From Fodinicola feengrottensis (GTDB lineage Bacteria > Actinomycetota > Actinomycetes > Mycobacteriales > HKI-0501): a DNA stretch of 64,000 nucleotides. Positions 9,211-19,929 of this stretch are shown here, one piece after another (within the stretch, counting starts at the first letter, position 1; every line of letters starts with the position of its first letter). Under the pieces are notes generated by a model that did no database searches, was not told the DNA's origin, and saw only the letters and a program-made list of their open reading frames with translations. The stretch covers positions 1-64,000 of the forward strand of contig NZ_WOTO01000020.1 in NCBI RefSeq assembly GCF_010993775.1. Direction: 5' to 3'. A program made the translations under genes and the position numbers.

Positions 9211-10404
9211 GTGCAAAGTGAGGTTGTTGTGGTCGGCGCGGGTGTGGTGGGGGCGAGCGTCGCCTTCCACCTGCGAAGGCTGGGGGTCGGCAAGGTGACA
9301 CTGGTCGAGCGGCGCGCGCGCGGCGTCCGGTGCGACCGGCCGGTCGGGTGCGCGCTCGTACGCACCCACTACACCAACGATCCGGAGGCGTCGCTCGCGA
9401 TCGCCGCGCTGCCCTGGTTCACCGAATGGGCCGACCGGGTCGGTGGCGACTGCGGTTTCGTACGTACCGGATTCGTTCAGCTGGTCGGCGTGGACGACAC
9501 GAAACTGTTGCGGGAAAACGTAAAATCACTGCAGAGGCTCGGCGCAACGACGGAAACTCTGGCTGCGTCGGACATCCGGGCGGTGGTGCCTGGGCTCGCG
9601 GTGGCGGACGACGAATCGGCCGCGTACGAACCGGAGAGCGGGTATGCGGATCCCGTTGCCACCACCCGCGGTCTTGTCGACGCGGCCCGTCGCCTGGGTG
9701 CGGACGTACGGGAGAACTGCTCTGTCGACGGCCTTTTGACCGCAGGTGGTCACGTCGTGGGTGTCGCCACGAACGACGGTCCGATCAACGCCGAGGTGGT
9801 CGTACTAGCCAACGGCGCCTGGTCGAACGCGTTGACGCGGCCGCTTGGTCTCGACCTGCCGATCACCGCGACGCGCGCGCAGGCAGCGGTCGTGCGCCGG
9901 CCGGCACCGCTCGTCGGAATTGCCGGGCATCCGGCCGTTATCGACCGTCGGAACGGAATTTACGCGCGTCCGTACGACGCCGATCGGACGTTGGTCGGTA
10001 TGAGCAGTTCCAACGCGGACACCCTCAGCGACCTCGACGACGTACCCGTCGCGCCCGGTTTCGCCGAGCGGGCCCGGGACCGGCTCGCCGAGGCGTTCCC
10101 GGCCTTTAGCGGTCAACCCATCAGCCACACCCAGGCCGGTCCACTTGACGTGACCCCCGATCACTGTGCGATCCTCGGGCCGGTCGACGGGATCGACGGA
10201 TTGGTTCTCGCTGTCGGCATGAGTGGCTCGGGTTTCAAGAAAGCGCCGGCAATCGGCGCGTGCCTTGCCGAGTTGATCCAGGACGGACAGGCGACCAGCG
10301 CCGACCTCCGGCCGTTCTCGTACCACCGTTTCGCACGCGGCGCGCAGATCGAGCGCCGTGACTACCGAATGGGCGCCGGCGGTGGGACCGCTCTGGTGCA
10401 CTGA
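9211..10404 (+). CDS. FAD-dependent amino-acid/amine oxidoreductase (DadA/sarcosine oxidase-like)
   Basis: A 397-residue DAO-fold flavoenzyme starting at GTG 9211. The FAD-binding VVVGAGVVGASVAFHL is at the N-terminus, RTHYTND follows, and the C-terminal flavin contact is LAVGMSGSGFKKAPAIG. Residues ~35-50 read as nonsense (RARGVRCDRPVGC), whereas the +1 frame there gives AASGATGRSGA, the normal family sequence. This is a compensated pair of indels. It begins a row with a solute-binding protein, permease and ATPase, so a role in catabolising an imported amino acid or amine is likely. The substrate cannot be told. Confidence 0.85.
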   Translation: MQSEVVVVGAGVVGASVAFHLRRLGVGKVTLVERRARGVRCDRPVGCALVRTHYTNDPEASLAIAALPWFTEWADRVGGDCGFVRTGFVQLVGVDDTKLLRENVKSLQRLGATTETLAASDIRAVVPGLAVADDESAAYEPESGYADPVATTRGLVDAARRLGADVRENCSVDGLLTAGGHVVGVATNDGPINAEVVVLANGAWSNALTRPLGLDLPITATRAQAAVVRRPAPLVGIAGHPAVIDRRNGIYARPYDADRTLVGMSSSNADTLSDLDDVPVAPGFAERARDRLAEAFPAFSGQPISHTQAGPLDVTPDHCAILGPVDGIDGLVLAVGMSGSGFKKAPAIGACLAELIQDGQATSADLRPFSYHRFARGAQIERRDYRMGAGGGTALVH

Positions 10405-10414
10405 AATGGGGACC

Positions 10415-11310
10415 ATGCGCAGGTGGCTGCTCGCGGGATTGCTGGCGATCACCATGGTCGGCGTCGGCGCGTGCGCGAATCCGACCCAGGTCGGCGATGC
10501 CGAACCACCGGGCGTCCTCACCCCACTGACTCCGGACACGGCCGCGATCGCCCAGCTGCCGGCCGCTGTTGTCGCGCGAAAAAAGAGCTGGTGGTGGCGA
10601 TGGACGTTTCCAGTCCGCCGAACCACTTCTCCGGGCCGGACGGGGTCAGCGTGATCGGGCTCGACCCGGACATCGCCAAAGCACTCGGGCAAGCGCTTGG
10701 CGTACGTGTCAAAATCGTCGGCATCGGTTTTGACTCGATCATTCCCGGGCTGGCAGCGGGAAAGTACGACCTCGCCATCGCACAGATGTCGCCGACCGTG
10801 AAGCGCGAGAAGGTGCTGGACTTCGTCGACTACTTCTCGTCCGGCACCGCTTTGGCCGTACGCAAAGGCAATCCGCTCGGCATGCGACTGGACACCATGT
10901 GCGGGCACACGATCGCCGTACTCAAGGGCTCCTTCCAGGAGTCCACCAGGGTGCCCGAATATTCAGCGGCCTGTGTGAAAGCCGGAAAGAAGCCGATCCA
11001 GCCGATGGTGCTGCCGGACCAGCAGGCCACCATTCTCGCCGGCATCGCGGGACGCGCCGACGGGGTGATGCAGGACTCGCCCGTTCTTGAGTACGCACAA
11101 AAGAAGTCCGACGGCCAGGTGCAGGTCATCGCGGTCGCGCACACGTCATCGGTCGGCATCGGCATCCCGAAGACCTCCGGTCTCCTGCAGCCAGTGCGCC
11201 TCGCGATGCAACATCTGATCGATTCCCCCACGTACAAACAGATCCTGACCCGCTGGGGTGTCGCGAACGGCGGGGTTCCGAGCGCGGCCGTCAACCACAA
11301 CTCCGACTGA
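10415..11310 (+). CDS. ABC transporter substrate-binding lipoprotein (amino-acid type), frameshifted
   Basis: An extracellular solute-binding protein of family 3. The N-terminus is a lipoprotein signal ([20 protein letters not shown], lipid Cys20). After a break near 10585 (one missing base) the mature protein continues with [18 protein letters not shown] and [20 protein letters not shown], the typical SBP_bac_3 signature region. It lies 10 bp after the oxidoreductase and 10 bp before the permease. An alternative ATG at 10406 would add three residues. The ligand is probably a polar amino acid or related amine. Confidence 0.88.
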
Positions 11311-11320
11311 AGGACACGAT

Positions 11321-12193
11321 GTGTCGCTGCAAAAGGACTCCGGCCTGACGGCGGCCGCGCCGGACGGCGAGGTGATCAAAGCCGTACCCGTCCGACATCC
11401 GGGCCGCTGGGTCGCCGCGGTGGTGGTGCTCGTCCTCGCGGCGATGCTGGTACACAGCCTGATCACCAACCCGCGCTTCGAATGGCCGGTCGTCGGGCAG
11501 TGGTTCCTCTCTGATCGCATTCTGTCCGGGCTGGTCAACACCCTCGAACTGACCGCGATTTCGATGGTGATCGGCATTGTCCTGGGTGCGGTGCTGGCGA
11601 TCATGCGACTGTCGTCGAATCCGATCCTGTCGGGCATCGCGTGGCTCTACATCTGGTTCTTCCGTGGTGTGCCGCTGTTCGTGCAGTTGCTCTTCTGGGG
11701 ATTTATCTCCGCCCTCTATCCGAAGCTCTCGATCGGCGTCCCGTTCGGCCCGGCATTCTTCACATTCTCGGCCAATGACATCATTACCGCTTTCGGCGCG
11801 GCGATCCTCGGACTTGGGCTGAACGAAGCGGCCTACATGGCGGAGATTGTGCGAGCCGGCATCCAGGTCGTCGACCATGGACAGAGCGAGGCCGCAGCGG
11901 CACTGGGCATGAGTCGTACGCTCACATTACGGAGAATTGTTCTGCCGCAGGCGATGCGTGCGATCGTGCCGCCCACTGGCAATCAGACGATCTCGATGCT
12001 CAAGACATCGTCTTTGGTGAGTGTGCTGGCATTTCCGGAGTTGCTCTATGCCGCGCAGCTCATTTACTCGGACAACTACAAGACAATCCCGCTGCTGATC
12101 ACCGCGTCGATCTGGTATCTCATCGTCACGTCCGTCCTCACCGTCGGCCAGTTCTTCCTGGAACGCCGGTTCTCCGCAGGGAGTGCTCGATGA
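11321..12193 (+). CDS. ABC transporter permease (polar amino-acid/HisM type)
   Basis: A 290-residue inner-membrane permease. GTG 11321 is chosen because an AAGGA ribosome site lies just before it and the preceding gene stops at 11310. A hydrophilic tail is followed by a membrane helix, then [33 protein letters not shown] and the EAA loop ([20 protein letters not shown]), which docks on the ATPase. The stop overlaps the ATPase start by 4 nt, so the two are probably translationally coupled. Confidence 0.92.
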   Translation: MSLQKDSGLTAAAPDGEVIKAVPVRHPGRWVAAVVVLVLAAMLVHSLITNPRFEWPVVGQWFLSDRILSGLVNTLELTAISMVIGIVLGAVLAIMRLSSNPILSGIAWLYIWFFRGVPLFVQLLFWGFISALYPKLSIGVPFGPAFFTFSANDIITAFGAAILGLGLNEAAYMAEIVRAGIQVVDHGQSEAAAALGMSRTLTLRRIVLPQAMRAIVPPTGNQTISMLKTSSLVSVLAFPELLYAAQLIYSDNYKTIPLLITASIWYLIVTSVLTVGQFFLERRFSAGSAR

Positions 12194-12954
12194 CCTCAGC
12201 CGCTGTCGAAGCCGTACGCGTACACAAGAACTTCGGCCCACTGCAGGTGCTCCGCGGCGTCGACCTGCGCGTCGAGCCGGGTGAGGTGTGCTGCATCATC
12301 GGCCCGTCCGGCTCCGGGAAGTCGACTTTCCTTCGCTGCATCAACCACCTGGAACGTATCGATGCCGGCCGTCTTTACGTCGACGGCCAACCGGTCGGTT
12401 ACGCCGAACGCGGTGGCCGGCTTTACGAGCTGACCGAACGAAAAGTCGCCCGCCAGCGGCGGCAGGTCGGGATGGTTTTCCAGCGCTTCAACCTTTTTGG
12501 GCACCTCACCGCTCTGGAGAACGTCATGGAGGCGCCCATCCAGGTCGACCGCAAGAGCAAGGAAACCGCCCGGCGTGAGGCTTGTGCGCTGCTTGAGCAG
12601 GTTGGACTGACAAACAGACAGAATGCCTATCCCACCCAGCTTTCCGGCGGCCAGCAACAACGGGTCGCGATCGCCAGAGCGCTCGCCATGCAGCCAAAAC
12701 TCATGCTCTTCGACGAGCCGACCAGCGCTCTGGACCCCGAACTTGTCGGTGAGGTCCTGGACGTGATGAGACAACTCGCCCGCGACGGGATGACGATGGT
12801 GGTGGTCACCCACGAAATGGGTTTCGCCCGCGAAATCGCCGACAACCTGGTGTTCATGGACGGCGGCGCCGTGGTCGAAAGCGGCCTGCCCACCGCTCTG
12901 CTGACCAACCCCACCCATCCGCGTACGCAGGACTTCCTCGCCAAAGTCCTCTGA
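12190..12954 (+). CDS. ABC transporter ATP-binding protein (GlnQ/HisP type)
   Basis: A 254-residue ATPase subunit of the polar amino-acid importer. Walker A is GPSGSGKS at 38-45, the signature LSGGQQQR at 151-158, Walker B LMLFDEP at 171-177 and the switch histidine lies in VVVTHEMG. Sequence and length match this class throughout. It is the last gene of the oxidoreductase-transporter row; no strong terminator is seen before the MITE at 13031. Confidence 0.95.
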   Translation: MTSAAVEAVRVHKNFGPLQVLRGVDLRVEPGEVCCIIGPSGSGKSTFLRCINHLERIDAGRLYVDGQPVGYAERGGRLYELTERKVARQRRQVGMVFQRFNLFGHLTALENVMEAPIQVDRKSKETARREACALLEQVGLTNRQNAYPTQLSGGQQQRVAIARALAMQPKLMLFDEPTSALDPELVGEVLDVMRQLARDGMTMVVVTHEMGFAREIADNLVFMDGGAVVESGLPTALLTNPTHPRTQDFLAKVL

Positions 12955-13030
12955 GAGAGCACCACACGACCATGGTCATCGTGGTCCGATTGTTTGCCTG
13001 ATGAGGAAAGAGAGCCGTGCCGCGGCTGGC

Positions 13031-13197
13031 TAGGGCGTGTCTCCTCATTCCAGGTGGATGAGGGTCGAGATCCAAGCGTCGTCTGCCGGTGCCGGGCGGT
13101 CGCCTTCATACCGTTGTTGTATGGAGGTGATCGCCCGGTGCTGGCAGACGGCGTTTGGGCTCGGCCCTCGCCGCCTGGGATGAGGAGACACGCCCTA
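13031..13197. mobile_element. Palindromic MITE of 167 bp
   Basis: The outer ends are TAGGGCGTGTCTCCTCAT and its reverse complement, and CTA/TAG at the borders is consistent with a short target duplication. The two halves are complementary over nearly the whole length, with scattered mismatches, around a short centre near 13115. There is no coding capacity. The ends resemble those of IS5-like elements common in actinomycetes, so it is probably mobilised in trans. Confidence 0.8.
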
Positions 13198-13208
13198 GCA
13201 TCCGTTGA

Positions 13209-13811
13209 ATGTCAAGGAAGTCGGTTCCGCTGGTCATCGGGTCGCTCGCTCTGGCAGGCACCCTGGTCTTGGTCAGCGCGGCCGGATCCCTGCTGTACCA
13301 GTCCGGCTTCAGCCTGGTACGGCACTCCATCGCCAGCACTCTGCCGCCCGGCTGCGAGGGGTTGCGCAAGGCCGGCCTGGACCACTACTGGCCGGAAGAC
13401 ATCCGCTCGAGTAGGGACGACGTACGAACCAGCGGCCTCGCGTCATGTGTGTGGTCCTCCACCCAACCCCAGCCGGACTCGCTTTATCTCGTGGTCAGCG
13501 TACAGATCAAACGGTATTCCGGCCGGATCCTGGCCACACCGGCCGCCCAAGCGCACGCTGCATACGAGGATTCCTGTCATGACGACTGGGAACTCACCGG
13601 CGCTCCAGGAGAGGCCGCGATCGGCGACGAATACTGCTTGGACAACCCTTTCGGCGAGAACAGCAGCCGGATCACCACGAGAGTGGCCAACGTGGTGATC
13701 CAACTGACGGTTCGGGGCGCGAACTGGTCCAAGACCGGTGGCAGCGAGACAATTTACGAGGCTGAGAAAAACCTGGTCTTTGGACTGATAGGTCAGCTCA
13801 AGCTGCACTGA
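13209..13811 (+). CDS. Secreted or membrane-anchored protein of unknown function
   Basis: Not recognised. The 200-residue product begins MSRKSVPLVIGSLALAGTL, an uncleaved or cleavable signal anchor, followed by an extracellular domain. It contains Cys residues at CEG, SCVW, SCHD and EYC, which could form two disulphides, and a moderately hydrophobic C-terminal half. It stands alone between the MITE and two hairpins. The start is just 11 bp downstream of the MITE, which may have altered its promoter or leader. Confidence 0.6.
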   Translation: MSRKSVPLVIGSLALAGTLVLVSAAGSLLYQSGFSLVRHSIASTLPPGCEGLRKAGLDHYWPEDIRSSRDDVRTSGLASCVWSSTQPQPDSLYLVVSVQIKRYSGRILATPAAQAHAAYEDSCHDDWELTGAPGEAAIGDEYCLDNPFGENSSRITTRVANVVIQLTVRGANWSKTGGSETIYEAEKNLVFGLIGQLKLH

Positions 13812-13820
13812 GAAATCCTT

Positions 13821-13882
13821 CGCGAACTCGACGTTTTCGTTGCCTCTTTCGGCGTGTCGACAACGAAAACGTCGAGTTCGCG
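13821..13882. terminator. Long hairpin, 22-bp perfect arms
   Basis: The arms CGCGAACTCGACGTTTTCGTTG and reverse complement flank an 18-nt loop. It lies directly after the stop of the gene ending at 13811 and faces leuS, so it probably acts as a terminator. A related word, CGCGAATACGTCGAGTTCGCG, occurs at 59992-60012. Confidence 0.7.
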
Positions 13883-13890
13883 GTGGGCCG

Positions 13891-13931
13891 CTAGAGGGCT
13901 TTGGACGACGAAGTCGTCTTAAGCCCTCTAG
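13891..13931. terminator. Hairpin at the leuS 3' end
   Basis: CTAGAGGGCTT (13891-13901) pairs with 13921-13931, and GACGAC/GTCGTC pair inside. The leuS stop codon TAG (13928-13930) lies within the right arm. Likely a terminator for leuS. Confidence 0.65.
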
Positions 13932-16814
13932 ACGACCAGGGTGACTATTCGGCCGGGGACGACGATGGATTTGCGGATGTCCTTGCCGGCGAGGGAAGCC
14001 GCGACGACGGTCGGGTCGGCAACGCGACGGCCAGCACGTCGTCCTGGGAAGCGTCCGCGGGGACGGTGACCCGGCCGCGGACTTTTCCGTTGACCTGGAC
14101 CGGATAAGTGACGGTGTCCTCGGTCAACAGCGCGGGATCGGCCTCCGGGAAGGGTTCGAAGGTCAGGGTTTGCGGGTGGCCCAGCCGCGACCACAGTTCT
14201 TCGGCCACGTGCGGGGCCAGTGGCGCGGTCATCAGGACCAGGGGTTCGACGGCCGCCCGGGGGGCCGCGCCGCGCTCGGCGGCCACCACGGTCAGCCGGT
14301 TGGTCAGCTCGATCAGCTTCGCGGCCGCGGTGTTCGCCTTCATGCCGGCGTAGTCGCGGCGCGCACCGTCGATCGTTTTGTGCAGCAGCCGCAGCGTTTC
14401 CTCGTCAACGTCGTCGTCGTTGACGTGTACGTCCCCGGTCTGCTCATCGATGACCAGTCGCCAGACCCGCTGCAGGAACCGGTGCGCGCCCACCACCGCG
14501 CGAGTGTCCCAGGGGCGCGAGGTTTCCAACGGACCCATGCTCATCTCGTACATCCGGAACGTGTCCGCGCCATAAGCCGCGCACATGTCGTCCGGTGTCA
14601 CAACATTCTTCAGGCTCTTGCCGATTTTGCCGTACTCACGCTTGACTTCGTTGCCCTCGAAGAAGAACTTGCCGCCCGTCTCGGTGACCTGGTCGGCCTG
14701 GACGTACTGGCCGCGGCTGTCCTGATACGCGTACGCCTGAATGTAACCCTGGTTGATCAGCCGGTGGAAGGGCTCCTCGCTGGACACGTGACCCAGGTCG
14801 AACAGGACCTTGTGCCAGAACCGCGAATACAGCAGGTGCAGCACCGCGTGCTCGACCCCGCCGACATACAGGTCGGCGCCGCCGACCTCGCCGGCGCCGC
14901 GCGGACCCATCCAGTACTCCTCGACGGCCGGGTCGACCAGCGCGTCGGAGTTCGTCGGGTCCAGGTAGCGCAGCTCGTACCAGCAGGAACCGGCCCACTG
15001 CGCGGCATCACGTTCGTCTCGCGGCGGTACTTTTTCAGTCCGTCGCCCAGATCCAGCTCGACCTCGACCCAGTCGGTGGCCTTGCCCAGCGGCGGTTCCG
15101 GTGCGGAATTCGCATCGTCGTCGGCATAAGTGCGCGGCGAATAGTCCTCGACCTCGGGCAGCTCGACCGGCAGCATCGAGTCCGGTACGGCGATCGGCAG
15201 GCCGGTCTCGTCGTACACGATCGGGAACGGCTCACCCCAGTAGCGCTGCCGGCTGAACAGCCAGTCGCGCAGCTTGTACTGAACCGTGCCCTCGCCGAAT
15301 CCGCGCTTTTCCAACCATTCGATGATCAGCGCCTTGGCGGCCTTGACCTCCAGGCCGTTCAACGAAATCTCGGCGTTGGCTGAGTTGATCGCGGCGCCCT
15401 CGCCCACATACGCGTCGCCGTCGAAACCTTCGGACGGCTGCACCGTACGAATAATCGGCAGCTGGAAAACCTTCGCGAAATCCCAGTCTCGCTGGTCCTG
15501 CTGGCCGGGCACCGCCATGATCGCGCCAGTGCCGTAACCGGTCAGCACGTAGTCGGCGGTGAAAATCGGGATCCGCTGGTCGTTGACCGGGTTGATCGCG
15601 TACGAACCAGTGAAAACTCCGGTCTTCTCACGGGAATCCGCGGTCCGGTCCGTCTCGGTCTTCTTCGCGGCCTCGGCCTGATAGGCGGCCACCGCCTCGG
15701 CCGGAGTCGCGAACCCGCCGGTCCATGCGGGTTTGGTGTCAGCAGGCCACCCGGCCGGCGTCAGTGCGGACAGCATCGAATGCTCCGGCGACACCACCAT
15801 GTACGTGGCGCCGAACAGGGTGTCCGGGCGGGTGGTGAAAACCGTCAGCGGTCCAGCGTCCGTACCAAAATGCACCGCCGCACCGACCGAACGGCCGATC
15901 CAGTTGCGCTGCATCTGCTTCACTGGCTCCGGCCAGTCCATCCGGTCCAGGTCGGCCAGCAACCGGTCCGCGTACGCCGTGATGCGCATCATCCACTGGG
16001 TCAGATTCCGCGCTTGAACACAGGGAAATTGCCGCGTTCACTGCGGCCGTCGGCGGTGACTTCCTCATTGGCCAGCACGGTGCCCAAACCCGGGCACCAG
16101 TTCACCGGCGCGTCCGATCGTACGGTCAGCCGATAGCCGTCGACGATCTCGCGGCGCTCCACGTCGGATAATGCCGACCACGCCCGGCCATCCGGTGTTT
16201 CGCGCTGCCCAGCGGAGAATTCGGCGATCAGCTCGTCGATCGGACGGGCTTTCTGCTGCTCAGGGTCGAACCAGGCGTTGAAGATCTGCAGGAAGATCCA
16301 CTGCGTCCAGCGGTAGAACTCGGGATCGGTGGTGGCGATCGACCGGCGGTCGTCGTGACCCAGTCCCAGCCGGCGCAGCTGCCGGCGAAAGACCGTGACG
16401 TTCTCCTGCGTGGTCTTTCGCGGATGGGTGCCGGTCTGTACCGCGTACTGTTCAGCCGGCAGGCCGAAAGCATCGAAGCCCATCGTGTACAGCACGTTGT
16501 GGCCGTTCGTTCATCCGCTGGAAGCGGGTCAGCACGTCGGTGGCGATGTAACCCAGCGGGTGCCCGACATGCAGGCCGGCGCCGGACGGGTACGGGAACA
16601 TGTCCAGCACATACATCTTTGGCCGGTTGATCAGGTCGACCCCGCCGGGGCCGGTCCTGGGCTCGGCCATCGGACCGGACGGGTTCGGCGCGTGGAAGGT
16701 GCCCTCGGTCTGCCAGCGGTCCTGCCAGCGGGTCTCGATCTGGTTCGCCAGCGCGGCCGTGTAGCGATGCGGGGGCGTGTCGGCAGAAGCGTCAACAGCG
16801 GGTTCGGTGCTCAT
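13928..16814 (-). CDS. leuS: Leucyl-tRNA synthetase, frameshifted
   Basis: Class I aminoacyl-tRNA synthetase charging tRNA-Leu. The HIGH-type motif is [12 protein letters not shown], the editing domain has [19 protein letters not shown] and [11 protein letters not shown], and the second signature reads KIGKSLKN where KMSKS/KMGKS is usual. The C-terminal anticodon domain runs to [15 protein letters not shown]. Five segments in different frames join in order. Breaks are near 16500 (a GAAC duplicated in tandem, +4), 16013, 15005 and 14030 (one base missing each). As an essential gene it must be intact in the cell. ATG 16814 has an AAGGA site. Its leader carries an attenuator. Confidence 0.95.
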
Positions 16815-16879
16815 CTGCTCAATCCTTCGGGTTCACAAAGTCTGTTGTCGGTACGGGAAGTGCCCCAGACACGAAAAAA

Positions 16880-16897
16880 CCCCTCGCGCAGGAGGGG
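16880..16897 (-). terminator. leuS leader terminator (attenuator)
   Basis: On the minus strand CCCCTCCTGCGCGAGGGG is followed at once by TTTTTT, a classic intrinsic terminator, some 66 bp before the leuS start codon. Placed inside the leader it can act only on leuS transcription. A larger hairpin with 11-bp perfect arms (CCGTACTGATC) lies just upstream at 16901-16951. Confidence 0.8.
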
Positions 16898-16900
16898 TCG

Positions 16901-16951
16901 CCGTACTGATCGCCGCGGTCCCGCCAACCGGCGGGAGCGGATCAGTACGGC
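16901..16951 (-). promoter_or_regulatory. leuS leader hairpin overlapping the leader peptide stop
   Basis: Arms 16901-16911 and 16941-16951 are perfectly complementary; a CCCGCC/GGCGGG stem lies inside. On the transcript the 5' arm contains the last codons and stop of the leader peptide, so a ribosome stalled on the Leu codons would mask it. This would change pairing ahead of the terminator at 16880-16897. Confidence 0.65.
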
Positions 16952-16980
16952 CTACTAAGGAGCAGTCCGTATGCCGCCAC
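16942..16980 (-). CDS. leuS leader peptide with three consecutive Leu codons
   Basis: GTG GCG GCA TAC GGA CTG, then CTC CTT AGT AGG CCG TAC TGA, encodes M-A-A-Y-G-L-L-L-S-R-P-Y. A -10-like TAGACT at 16987-16992 would put the transcript start at the G of GTG, making it a leaderless peptide. The three adjacent leucine codons, the stop inside a hairpin arm and the following terminator are the parts of ribosome-mediated attenuation by Leu-tRNA. The peptide is inferred from these features; expression is not shown. Confidence 0.65.
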   Translation of the reverse strand: MAAYGLLLSRPY

Positions 16981-17492
16981 GCGAAGAGTCTACCGTGCCG
17001 GCGCCGACCGCCCTGTCACCAGGTCGCGCGGACGCGGAACCGCGCGGCCGGGTTCCGGTCCGGTTCTCGTACGGCCAGACCTGGTCGCCGGATCGGCCAT
17101 CGGCCGGGCCGCGGTGGGACACTCACTGGATGCTGGTTGACTGGCTCGGCTACGGCCTGGGCATCGCGTTGGCGCTGCCGGTGGCCGCCATCGCCGTCCA
17201 CCAGCGGCGATGGTGGAGCTGGCTGGAGCTGGCCGGCCTCGCGCTGCTCGCGGTGGCGGCCCTGCGTACGATCGGCGCGCCGGCGTGGCTGGTGACTGTC
17301 GGTGTCGACGTGGGTCCACCCGCGTTAGTCGCCGGGCTGGTGGCGTGGCGGTTGCACGACGACGCAGGGTGGTTCGCCCGTAAAGACACCGGAAAAGACT
17401 CCGTCATCACCGGGCTGACCAGCAATGATCACGAACAGCAAACGGAATCCGGAGTTGCGGTGCCGCCGCGAGCGTCCACCTGCGAGGATTGA
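16971..17492 (+). CDS. Membrane protein of unknown function
   Basis: Not recognised. The 173-residue product has a hydrophilic Pro/Arg-rich N-terminus and two or three membrane helices between about residues 58 and 125, then a polar tail. ATG 16971 is preceded by AAGGAG at 8-nt spacing. It is divergent from leuS, and its first codons overlap the leuS leader peptide on the other strand. It precedes the moxR gene and could be cotranscribed with it, but the tail has no known motif. Confidence 0.6.
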   Translation: MPPREESTVPAPTALSPGRADAEPRGRVPVRFSYGQTWSPDRPSAGPRWDTHWMLVDWLGYGLGIALALPVAAIAVHQRRWWSWLELAGLALLAVAALRTIGAPAWLVTVGVDVGPPALVAGLVAWRLHDDAGWFARKDTGKDSVITGLTSNDHEQQTESGVAVPPRASTCED

Positions 17493-17587
17493 CGCTCACA
17501 GCGAACACACGGGGTATAGACCGGCCGAGGACCCAACCATCGGCCGACGGGGGCCGACGATGCGCGGCCAGCGGGAGGGAGTGGACG

Positions 17588-18624
<1,037 letters not shown>

Positions 18625-18625
<1 letters not shown>

Positions 18626-19929
18626 TGTTCTCCGCGCTGCGGGGACTCACACTGCGTGGCCGGAGTTTCCTGGCCGCCGGGATCGCCAGCGCCGTGTGCG
18701 CGCTGATCCTGGGCGAGAACGACCTGCTACGAGTAGCCGTGCTCCTGATCCTGCTGCCCATCCTGTCGTCGCTGGCGGTGGCCAGGACCCGCTATCTGAT
18801 GTCGTGCCGACGCACGCTGAGCCCTGACCGGGTGCCAGCCGGCAAGCCGGTCAAGGTCACCCTGACGGTGGAGAACACCTCGCGGCTGCCAACCGGGGTG
18901 CTCCTGCTGGAGGAACAGCTGCCGTACGCGCTGGGCAGCCGGCCGCGGTTCGTGCTGGACCGACTGTGGTCCCGGCAGTCGGCCCGGGTCAGCTACCAGG
19001 CCCGCGCGGACGTACGCGGCCACTACCAGCTCGGCCCGCTGCAGGTCCGGGTCACCGACCCGTTCGGGCTGTGCGCGCTGAACAAGTCGTTCACCGGCAC
19101 TGAGCGGCTGTCGGTGATCCCGGCCGCGAAGCCGCTGCCGGCGGTCCAGCTGACCGGCCAGCGGCAGGGCACCGGCGACAACCGCGGGCGTACGGCCGCC
19201 GTGCACGGCGAGGACGACGCGGCCACCCGCGAATACCGAATCGGCGACGACCTGCGCAAGGTGCACTGGAAGTCGACCGCGCGGGTGGGCGCCCTGATGG
19301 TTCGCCGCGAGGAGCAGCCCTGGCACAGCCGGGCCAGCCTGCTGCTGGACACCCGGGCGATCGGCCACCGCGGCGACGGACCCGGCTCGAGCTTCGAGTG
19401 GTCGGTCTCGGCGGTCGCCAGCATGGCCGTGCACCTGTACGGCCGCGGCTACACGCTGAAGACGGTGACCGACATCGGTACCGAGGTAGAGACCAGCCGG
19501 CACTCCACGGACGGCCCTCTTATGGACTTGCTCGCCGGCGCCCGGTTGTCGCACCAACGGCACTTCACCGACGGCGTCACCCGGCTGCGTAAGCACGGCG
19601 GCGACGGCGTCCTGATCGCCGTTCTCGGCTTGCTGGACGACGAAGCCGCCGCGGAGCTCGCCAACCTGTCCCAGGGTGGCCGGCCGTGCGCCGCACTGTT
19701 GCTGGACACCACCACCTGGACCCGGCAGGCCGGCGAGACGGAGATGGTCGCCACCCGGGAGGCGTACGACCTGTCCGTCCAGCTGCTGCGCGGCGCTGGC
19801 TGGAAGGTCGTGGAGGCCGGCCACGGTGACCCGCTGGAGAAACTCTGGCGGCAGGTGACCACCTGGTCCGGCCGCGGCGGCTCGACGCTGGAACTGCCGA
19901 CCGCGAGCGGAATCGAGGGACCGCGCTGA
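18625..19929 (+). CDS. DUF58 domain protein
   Basis: The 434-residue product has two N-terminal membrane helices (about 14-52), a beta-rich domain and the DUF58 core with REYRIGDDLRKVHWKSTAR at 202-220, followed by a vWA-like C-terminal region. The biochemical role is unknown, but the family is nearly always paired with a MoxR ATPase. It starts at GTG 18625 overlapping the moxR stop, and its own stop overlaps the next start, so all three genes are probably translated together. Confidence 0.9.

Noticed and set aside
16815-16970. T-box riboswitch before leuS
   Set aside because: A GGGACCGCGG word resembles the T-box core, but the UGGN bulge is lacking and there is no room for a stem I with specifier loop. 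The Leu-codon leader peptide explains the region better.
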